Positions 1 to 6,159 of a DNA stretch of 6,159 nt are shown here, piece after piece. The first letter of the stretch is position 1. Every line of letters starts with the position of its first letter. The position numbers and the translations under genes were made by a program. Under the pieces are notes generated by a model. That model saw nothing but the letters and a program-made list of their open reading frames with translations. It was not told the origin of the DNA and made no database searches. The stretch lies in contig JAMCTB010000009.1 in NCBI GenBank assembly GCA_023380955.1, positions 1 through 6,159 on the forward strand, written 5' to 3'. Source of the stretch: Chloroflexota bacterium. GTDB lineage: Bacteria; Chloroflexota; UBA6077.

Positions 1-2411
<2,411 letters not shown>

Positions 2412-2417
2412 GTATCA

Positions 2418-2426
2418 ATTTTACCA
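2418..2426 (-). promoter_or_regulatory. extended -10 promoter giving a predicted leaderless mRNA
   Basis: On the minus strand TGG (2426-2424) precedes TAAAAT (2423-2418), which matches TATAAT at five of six positions and has the TGn extension. Only six bases (2417-2412) separate it from the GTG start at 2411, so transcription should begin at or next to the first base of the start codon. The -35 region at the usual spacing (TTTTCT-like) is poor, as is common with extended -10 promoters. The absence of a Shine-Dalgarno sequence agrees with this arrangement. Confidence 0.6.
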
Positions 2427-2441
2427 TATGCAGCTTGCATA
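2427..2441. promoter_or_regulatory. 15-bp inverted repeat in the promoter spacer, candidate operator
   Basis: Perfect 6-base arms TATGCA and TGCATA are separated by three bases and abut the extended -10 box of the membrane-protein/gyrB transcript. The arms lie within the -10/-35 spacer, so a dimeric repressor bound there would block RNA polymerase. It is AT-rich within a GC-rich window. No regulator gene is nearby, so its partner is unknown. Confidence 0.35.
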
Positions 2442-2487
2442 GAAAAGGAAGGAAGGGGCGGAATAACGGTCGATTACGGCCATTATC

Positions 2488-2509
2488 CCGCCCTGTTGAG
2501 GGGGTTTTT
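2488..2509 (+). terminator. weak candidate intrinsic terminator, plus strand
   Basis: CCCT (2491-2494), loop GTTG and AGGG (2499-2502) form a short stem, extended by two C-G pairs past a bulged G at 2490 and followed by TTTTT (2505-2509). The stem is short and no plus-strand gene lies upstream, so it would only stop read-through or antisense transcription. The adjacent large inverted repeat may matter more. Confidence 0.2.
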
Positions 2510-2542
2510 CGGGAGGGGAGGCTGCCTCCCCTCCCTCCCGAA
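2508..2542. repeat. GC-rich inverted repeat, 12-base perfect arms
   Basis: GGGAGGGGAGGC (2511-2522), a single T, and GCCTCCCCTCCC (2524-2535) are perfect inverted arms. An outer pairing of TTCGGG (2508-2513) with CCCGAA (2537-2542) is also possible, leaving CCCT (2533-2536) as a bulge. It lies seven bases beyond the stop of the small broken minus-strand gene. In that direction the hairpin is followed by AAAAACCCCC, not a U tract, so it is not a canonical intrinsic terminator. A transcript-end stabilising structure is possible. Confidence 0.6.
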
Positions 2543-2548
2543 GGGTGG

Positions 2549-2741
2549 TCAGCGGTTGGCCGGGGCTCCCGCTCGCCGCCGCAGCCCCACGCTGAGCAGC
2601 AGCAGGCCTATCATCAACAGTTGCCGGTAGCCTCGGTCCGAAGGCTCTCCGGCGTTCGGTAGGACGCCAGGCTGCGGCGCCGCACCCGAGGCCCACCAGC
2701 AAGCCTAGAAGGAGAGTGGAAAGTGATCGCCTCCGTACCAC
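2549..2741 (-). pseudogene. small frameshifted gene: signal peptide plus LPNAG-type surface anchor
   Basis: Two overlapping minus-strand frames each carry half of a secreted-protein design. From GTG at 2741, about 7 bases after an AGG-rich stretch, the first frame reads VVRRRSLSTLLLGLLVGLGCG, a textbook positively charged, hydrophobic signal peptide. That frame then turns into Arg/Pro/Ala-rich shadow sequence. The next frame, open from 2704 to its TGA at 2549-2551, reads VLPNAGEPSDRGYRQ, then a hydrophobic LLMIGLLLLSVGL, then RRRAGAPANR. This is the sorting motif, membrane helix and basic tail layout of LPXTG-type C-termini, with Ala in place of Thr. Removing one base between about 2666 and 2704 would join them into a protein of roughly 63 residues. 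It could be a sequencing indel, a gene with its middle deleted, or a decayed remnant. The second frame has no ATG, GTG or TTG before the motif, so it cannot stand alone. Confidence 0.4.
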
Positions 2742-2826
2742 CTGTTCGCCTGCCTTTTCTCCGGGCCGGTTGGCTGCGGCTTTCCGGGAGCAACTTCGGG
2801 ACCCGACGTCTCGCGCGGTTTGGGAG

Positions 2827-2832
2827 TAGAAT
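2827..2832 (+). promoter_or_regulatory. candidate -10 box for the hemolysin III gene
   Basis: TAGAAT matches TATAAT at five of six positions. At an 18-base spacer the upstream hexamer CCGACG (2803-2808) keeps only the GAC core of TTGACA. It would give a leader of about 80 bases before GTG 2920. It is the only reasonable match I see on the plus strand in this gap, but it is weak. Confidence 0.25.
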
Positions 2833-2919
2833 GGCGGGACACTCGTTCCTTGGGGGCGTCCATTGGGGTCAACTGTCGATGCGAGGGGTGGCGAGGCCTC
2901 CCCGCAGGGGCCGTCCACA

Positions 2920-3570
2920 GTGCATCAGGGCAAGCCGCTGATGCGGGGCTGGTTCCACATCTTCGCGGCCTTGGGATCGGTAGCGGCGACCGTCGGCCTG
3001 CTGCTGCGGACGCTCGACGATCCCCTCAGGCTCCTCTCGCTCCTCGTCTTCGGGCTGAGCACCATCGAGCTGTACACCGTCAGCGCCATCTACCACGTCG
3101 GGTGGTGGAAGGGCAGGCGTCGCACGGTGCTTCGTGCCCTGGATCACGCCAACATCTTCGTGCTGATCGCCGGAACCTACACGCCGATCTGCGTGAACGT
3201 CCTGTCCGGCTGGCTCCGCATCGCCCTCCTGGCGCTGATCTGGTTGCTGGCGCTGGTCGGCGTGGCCGGCGCGGTCTTCACCCTGCGGCTCCCTCGATGG
3301 GTTTCGACGGGACTGTACATCGTCATGGGTTGGGTGGCGCTGATTCCGGCGCCGGTGCTCATCCGGTTGCTGCCGTGGGAGGCCATCGGGCTACTGGTGG
3401 GTGGCGGCGTCCTGTACACCGTCGGTGCGCTGTTCTACGCCCTGAAGCGACCCAACCCCTTTCCTCGGGTCTTCGGCTACCACGAGATCTTTCACCTGTT
3501 CGTGATCGCGGGCGGCACGGCCTTCGTCGTCATGATCTGGGGTTGGGTGGTCCCGTTTCCTCGCTCCTGA
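2920..3570 (+). CDS. trhA: hemolysin III / PAQR-family integral membrane protein, 216 aa
   Basis: This belongs to the hemolysin III branch of the PAQR superfamily (E. coli YqfA/TrhA, related to adiponectin receptors). Bacterial members act in membrane lipid homeostasis; the hemolysin label is historical. Seven membrane segments are visible at roughly 11-30, 38-57, 73-92, 99-122, 128-150, 156-175 and 190-210. The putative zinc site is complete: H59 in SAIYH (55-59), D75 in LDHANIF, and H188 and H192 in GYHEIFH (186-192). AGTYTP (84-89) is also typical. I chose GTG at 2920 because AGGGG (2906-2910) lies nine bases upstream and the protein then starts VHQGKPLMRGWFH, keeping the KP-L-RG-H segment conserved in relatives. 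ATG at 2941 would cut into that segment, and TTG at 2863 would add 19 non-conserved residues. It is a single gene, convergent with the peptidase operon. The exact substrate cannot be read from the sequence, and the gene symbol is by family only. Confidence 0.88.
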   Translation: MHQGKPLMRGWFHIFAALGSVAATVGLLLRTLDDPLRLLSLLVFGLSTIELYTVSAIYHVGWWKGRRRTVLRALDHANIFVLIAGTYTPICVNVLSGWLRIALLALIWLLALVGVAGAVFTLRLPRWVSTGLYIVMGWVALIPAPVLIRLLPWEAIGLLVGGGVLYTVGALFYALKRPNPFPRVFGYHEIFHLFVIAGGTAFVVMIWGWVVPFPRS

Positions 3571-3586
3571 TTCCCCGCTCTCGGAC

Positions 3587-3625
3587 CGCTTCGAAGCGCA
3601 GGCCGGGGCCGCGTCACGCGGCCCC
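3587..3625. repeat. two inverted repeats between convergent genes, one enclosing a stop codon
   Basis: CGCTTCGAAGCG (3587-3598) is a 12-base perfect palindrome in the 43-base space between the two stop codons. Just beyond it, GGGGCCGCG (3605-3613) and CGCGGCCCC (3617-3625) are perfect 9-base arms. Their three-base loop, 3614-3616, is exactly the TGA stop codon of the M20 peptidase. Neither hairpin is followed by a U tract on either strand, so these are not standard intrinsic terminators. They may still slow or end convergent transcription or protect the 3' ends. Confidence 0.55.
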
Positions 3626-4984
3626 GTACATTGCGTACAGGGTGGCCATCATCTTGATGCCGGTCAGGTACTGGCGTATCCCGATGTTCTCGTTGGGGGC
3701 GTGGGTGTTGGCCGTGGAGAAGGGCGCCCCCAGGCCGATGATGAAGGTGGGCGTCCCCAGGATCTCGGGGAAGAGGGCCAGGGGGCCGGAGCCCTCCAGC
3801 ATCGGCCACACCACCGGTTCCTGGCCGTAGGCCTGGCGGGCTGCCCGGATGGCCGTCTGCACCACCGGGTTCTCGGGGGAGACTTTGTACTCCTCCGTCT
3901 CGCCGGTGATCTCGAGATTGGCCTCGTACCCTCGCTCGGCGAAGAAGGCCTTCACCCTGGCGATGGTGTCCTCGGCCGTCATGGCGTGGACCAGCCGGAT
4001 GTCGATCTTGGCGGTGGCCTTGGCCGGCAGGATGGTCTTGGAGCCGGGGCCGGTGTAGCCGCCGAAGATCCCCTGGAGGTTGAAGGTGGGCTTGTACAGC
4101 AGCTCCGTCAGCAGCTCGGCCGGCGTGCCCTCCACCAGCAGCCGGTCCAAGCCGTAGTCCCGCCGGTACTCCTCGGCGGAGAAGGGGATGCCCTCGATCA
4201 GCTCCCGCTCGACCGAGGTGGGCGGCACGACCTGGTCGTAGAAGCTGGGGACCGCCACCGTCCTGCCGTCGGGCTTCACCTGGTGCAGCAGGTTTATGAG
4301 ATCCCAGACCGGGCTGGGCATGATGGGGGCCTGGCTGGAGTGGACGTCTCGCCTGGGGCCATGGAGCTCCAACTCGGCCTTGATGATCCCCTTGTTGCCC
4401 AGGAAGAGGTGGGGCCGGCCCGACTCGTGGACACCCCGGTCGCACAGGATGGTGGCGTCGGCCCCTGCCAAACGGCCCCTGTGGGCCTTGAGGAAGCCCT
4501 CCAGGCTGGGGCTGCCGATCTCCTCCTCCCCCTCGAAGAAGAACTTGACGTTCAGTGGCAGCTTCCCCTGGGTTCGCAGCAGCGCCTCCACCGCCTTGAA
4601 GGTGGCCACCAGGTTCCCCTTGTCGTCGGTGGCGGCGCGGGCGTAGATGTAATCGCCGGCGCGGGTCGGCTGGAAGGGCGGGGTCTTCCACAGCTCCAGC
4701 GGCTCCGGCGGCTGGACGTCGTAGTGGCCGTAGATGGCCAGGGTGGGCAGGCCGTCGCCGGAGTGGAGCTCTCCGTAGACCACCGGGTAGCCCTCGGTGG
4801 GGAGGATCTCGCTGGCGATGCCGGAGTCCCTCATCATAGCGGCCAGCTTGCCGGCGCACTCATCCATGCCGACGTTCTGGGCGGAGATGCTGGGTTGGGC
4901 CAGCAGGTCGCACAGATCCTGGATCAGCGGCTCGGCTTCCTGGTCGACGTATCGGTAGACCCGGGTCAGGTCGGGGTGGGCCAT
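3614..4984 (-). CDS. M20-family zinc dipeptidase/metallopeptidase, 456 aa
   Basis: This cytoplasmic dinuclear-zinc peptidase is of the M20 family, closest in layout to carnosine dipeptidases such as human CN2. The metal and catalytic residues are all present: H87 and D89 in YGHYDVQP, bridging D120 in ATDDKG, catalytic E154 and ligand E155 in EGEEEIGS (151-158), D182 in CDRG, H215 in DVHSSQ (inserted dimerisation domain) and the last ligand H428 in NTHAPNENI. The substrate-loop GSGP is at 398-401. Length is normal for the family. ATG 4984 is preferred over an in-frame TTG at 5023 because GAAGGAG (4991-4997) sits six bases before it and homology begins there. The upstream TTG would also sit against the ATPase stop codon. 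It follows the peptide transporter ATPase by 31 bases, consistent with hydrolysis of imported di- or oligopeptides. Exact substrate (X-His, Cys-Gly or general dipeptides) cannot be assigned from sequence. Confidence 0.93.
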   Translation of the reverse strand: MAHPDLTRVYRYVDQEAEPLIQDLCDLLAQPSISAQNVGMDECAGKLAAMMRDSGIASEILPTEGYPVVYGELHSGDGLPTLAIYGHYDVQPPEPLELWKTPPFQPTRAGDYIYARAATDDKGNLVATFKAVEALLRTQGKLPLNVKFFFEGEEEIGSPSLEGFLKAHRGRLAGADATILCDRGVHESGRPHLFLGNKGIIKAELELHGPRRDVHSSQAPIMPSPVWDLINLLHQVKPDGRTVAVPSFYDQVVPPTSVERELIEGIPFSAEEYRRDYGLDRLLVEGTPAELLTELLYKPTFNLQGIFGGYTGPGSKTILPAKATAKIDIRLVHAMTAEDTIARVKAFFAERGYEANLEITGETEEYKVSPENPVVQTAIRAARQAYGQEPVVWPMLEGSGPLALFPEILGTPTFIIGLGAPFSTANTHAPNENIGIRQYLTGIKMMATLYAMYGAA

Positions 4985-4990
4985 GGTTGT

Positions 4991-4997
4991 CTCCTTC
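4991..4997 (-). promoter_or_regulatory. strong ribosome binding site deciding the M20 peptidase start
   Basis: GAAGGAG on the minus strand is six bases before ATG 4984 and nearly matches the anti-Shine-Dalgarno consensus. It fixes the start 39 bases inside the longest open frame. Confidence 0.8.
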
Positions 4998-5015
4998 GTA
5001 GCTGACAGCTGATCG

Positions 5016-6020
5016 CTACGCAAACAGGTGGCACTCCACGAAGTGGTTAGGGGCCACCTCGACCCGGGGGGCGTCCTCCTCCCGGCAGATCGGCTTCGCC
5101 TTCCGGCATCGTGGGTGGAAGCGGCAGCCCGGCGGCAGGTCGATGGGGCTGGGGACCTCCCCCTCGATCTGGAGGGGCGCCTTCCGGTGCTCCGGATCGG
5201 AGCTGGGCACGGCGGCCAGCAGCACCTGGGTGTATGGATGGTAGGGCTCCGCGATCACCCTCTCGGTGGGGCCGATCTCCACCATCCGGCCCAGGTACAT
5301 GATGGCCGTTCGATCGCACATGTAGCGGATCAGCGACAGGTCGTGGGAGATGTAGAGATCGGAAGAGCACACGTCTGCGGTCAGCCTCCGGAGCAGGTTC
5401 AGGACGCCCGCCCGAATGGAGACGTCCAGCATGGAGACCGGCTCGTCGGCCACGATGAAGCGGGGCTCCAGCACCAGGGCCCGGGCGATGGCGAGCCGCT
5501 GCCGCTGGCCGCCGCTCATCTCGTGGGGGTAGCGGTCGATGTAATCCGCGGCCGGCCGGAGCCCGGCCATCTCCAGCGCCTTCACGATCCGCTCGGTCCG
5601 CTCATCTCGGTCCCGGACGCCGTGGATGATCAGCGGCTCCTCGACGGTGTTGCCCACGGTGTAGCGTGGGTTCAGCGACTCGTAGGGGTCCTGGAACACC
5701 ATCTGGGCGTTCCTGCGGAACCGCTTGAGGTCCTTGCCCTTCAGGTAGCCGATGTCCTCTCCCTGGAACAGGATCTCCCCCTCTGAGGGCTCGTAGAGGC
5801 GAACCATCACCTTGGCGGTGGTGGTCTTGCCGCAGCCGCTCTCGCCGGCCAGCCCGACGGTCTCTCCTTCGCCGATGTCGAAGCTGACGCCGTCGATGGC
5901 CTTGAGACTCTTTGGCGGCGTGCGCGACACCAGGGAGGCGAAGAACCCCGCGGTGAGCGGGAAGTGCTTCTTCAGGTTTTGAACTTGGATGATTCTGCCG
6001 TCAGCGGCCGTTGTGGCCAT
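5016..6020 (-). CDS. OppF/DppF-type peptide ABC transporter ATPase, 334 aa, with internal adapter artefact
   Basis: This is one of the two ATPases that power a binding-protein-dependent oligo/dipeptide importer at the inner face of the membrane. Motifs in order: Walker A GESGCGKTTT (59-68), Q-loop Q110 in MVFQDPYESLNPR, signature MSGGQRQR (168-175), Walker B FIVADEP (188-194, with D192 and E193), D-loop SMLD (196-199) and the H-loop His H226 in YISHDLS. The C-terminal oligopeptide extension has the usual cysteines (CRFHPRC at 299-305, C312, C330). The start ATG overlaps the stop of the upstream ATPase by 20 bases and has GAGG six bases before it, indicating translational coupling. Residues 215-222 (ADVCSSDL) are translated Illumina adapter and replace the usual helix end before the H-loop. 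D199-to-H226 spacing is 27, the same as in E. coli OppF as I recall it, so real bases seem substituted without changing length. Opp, Dpp or nickel-type specificity cannot be told apart here. Confidence 0.93.
   Translation of the reverse strand: MATTAADGRIIQVQNLKKHFPLTAGFFASLVSRTPPKSLKAIDGVSFDIGEGETVGLAGESGCGKTTTAKVMVRLYEPSEGEILFQGEDIGYLKGKDLKRFRRNAQMVFQDPYESLNPRYTVGNTVEEPLIIHGVRDRDERTERIVKALEMAGLRPAADYIDRYPHEMSGGQRQRLAIARALVLEPRFIVADEPVSMLDVSIRAGVLNLLRRLTADVCSSDLYISHDLSLIRYMCDRTAIMYLGRMVEIGPTERVIAEPYHPYTQVLLAAVPSSDPEHRKAPLQIEGEVPSPIDLPPGCRFHPRCRKAKPICREEDAPRVEVAPNHFVECHLFA
5356..5377. other. Illumina TruSeq adapter sequence embedded in the ATPase gene (assembly artefact)
   Basis: The 22 bases starting AGATCGGAAGAGC and ending ACGTCTG match the start of the standard TruSeq Read 1 3' adapter exactly. 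The next adapter bases (AAC) are not present: the window has CGG. Read on the coding strand it is the 3' end of the index primer and translates to most of ADVCSSDL. It is not biological sequence. The real bases at these positions are unknown. Confidence 0.97.
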
Positions 6021-6159
6021 AAGGTACCTCTACTTTGTCCCAGTTCCCCTTCTTGGTGGCCTCCACCCGCATCCACTCGACCTCGTCCAGCCGGTGGCAG
6101 GCGGCCGTATGGTTGGGTCCCACCTGCACCATGGCCGGCTCCTGCAGATCGGAAGAGCA
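6001..6159 (-). CDS. OppD/DppD-type peptide ABC transporter ATPase, C-terminal fragment
   Basis: Only the end of this gene is present. The real sequence runs from 6145 down to TGA at 6001-6003 and reads QEPAMVQVGPNHTAACHRLDE, about 20 residues typical of the oligopeptide-type C-terminal extension (the GPNHTAACH block). About 27 further residues follow, beginning VEWMRVEATKK and ending VPYGHNGR. The bases 6146-6159 are adapter and translate in frame as CSSDL, so that cysteine should not be counted among the conserved ones. The ATPase motifs lie beyond the window, so assignment rests on this block and on the neighbour. It overlaps the OppF-like gene by 20 bases (ATG 6020, TGA 6001), the usual paired arrangement of the two ATPases. 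The tail after ACH is longer than I expect for this family. Confidence 0.75.
   Translation of the reverse strand, partial: CSSDLQEPAMVQVGPNHTAACHRLDEVEWMRVEATKKGNWDKVEVPYGHNGR
6146..6159. other. Illumina adapter sequence at the contig end
   Basis: The last 14 bases, AGATCGGAAGAGCA, equal the first 14 bases of the TruSeq adapter and of the internal copy at 5356. They mark the right end as an untrimmed read or contig terminus. Confidence 0.95.

Noticed and set aside
2441..2457. Purine-rich AGGAAGGAAGGGG on the plus strand as a ribosome site for a divergent gene
   Set aside because: No ATG, GTG or TTG lies at a usable distance, and no frame downstream shows coding character.
2421..2918. A 165-residue minus-strand frame covering the intergenic region as one intact gene
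   Set aside because: Only the signal-peptide part (from GTG 2741) looks real. The N-terminal and C-terminal parts are low-complexity, and the LPNAG anchor lies in the neighbouring frame.
2863..2919. A longer N-terminus for the hemolysin III protein starting at TTG 2863
   Set aside because: The extra 19 residues are Gly/Ser-rich with no similarity to family N-termini, and GTG 2920 has a better spaced AGGGG.
2820..3830. A 336-residue plus-strand frame overlapping the hemolysin III gene
   Set aside because: It is in a different frame from the PAQR motifs, is Arg/Pro/Ala-rich and runs into the convergent peptidase gene, so it is a shadow.
3701..5005. A 434-residue open frame on the plus strand opposite the M20 peptidase
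   Set aside because: Its composition is dominated by Gly, Leu, Gln and Val without motifs, while the minus strand encodes every M20 catalytic residue.
4999..5020. GTAGC/GCTAC inverted repeat before the M20 gene as a terminator or operator
   Set aside because: The 5-bp arms with a 12-base loop are weak, there is no U tract, and the genes look co-transcribed. I see no support for a function.
5354..5380. A possible novel Cys-containing insertion motif (ADVCSSDL) near the H-loop of the ATPase
   Set aside because: The underlying bases match the Illumina adapter exactly and the contig ends with the same adapter, so it is an artefact and not a new motif.

Overview
This is a GC-rich bacterial fragment of the kind expected from a short-read assembly, probably metagenomic. 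Illumina adapter sequence is present inside one gene (5356-5377) and at the right-hand end (6146-6159), so the window's right end is very likely a contig end. The GyrB N-terminus (with [17 protein letters not shown] and then [18 protein letters not shown]) and the six-pass membrane protein beside it (GYDTVNRHPW, then VPVLVDLFFWLGP) look to me most like Chloroflexota. That is recognition from memory, not a search, and confidence is modest.

Layout, left to right. The minus-strand block 1-2411 holds gyrB (the first 465 codons; the 3' end runs off the left edge), preceded by an unnamed polytopic membrane protein that starts at a GTG. The membrane-protein gene has an extended -10 box six bases before its GTG, which predicts a leaderless mRNA, and a 15-bp inverted repeat just upstream that could be an operator. 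gyrB follows 37 bases after it and is probably co-transcribed. The roughly 500 bases from 2412 to 2919 hold no intact gene. They contain a strong GC-rich inverted repeat and what looks like a small frameshifted or decayed minus-strand gene: a signal peptide in one frame, and an LPNAG-type C-terminal anchor in the next. The plus-strand gene 2920-3570 is a hemolysin III/PAQR-family membrane protein with all four expected metal-site residues.

The minus-strand block 3614-6159 is an oligopeptide uptake and degradation operon read right to left. It contains the C-terminal end of an OppD/DppD-type ATPase (overlapping the next gene by 20 bases), a complete OppF/DppF-type ATPase, and an M20-family zinc metallopeptidase of carnosine-dipeptidase type. 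The simple reading is that the transporter imports short peptides and the cytoplasmic M20 enzyme cleaves them. The peptidase gene and the hemolysin III gene converge, with 43 bases between their stop codons. A 9-bp perfect hairpin there has the peptidase's stop codon as its loop.

I see no convincing undescribed system. The most striking anomaly, the peptide ADVCSSDL in the OppF-like ATPase, is translated sequencing adapter that has replaced about 22 bases of real sequence. The most biologically interesting leftovers are the predicted leaderless promoter with its adjoining inverted repeat, the broken small surface-protein gene, and the stop-codon hairpin. There are no tRNA or rRNA genes, CRISPR arrays, insertion sequences or phage genes.
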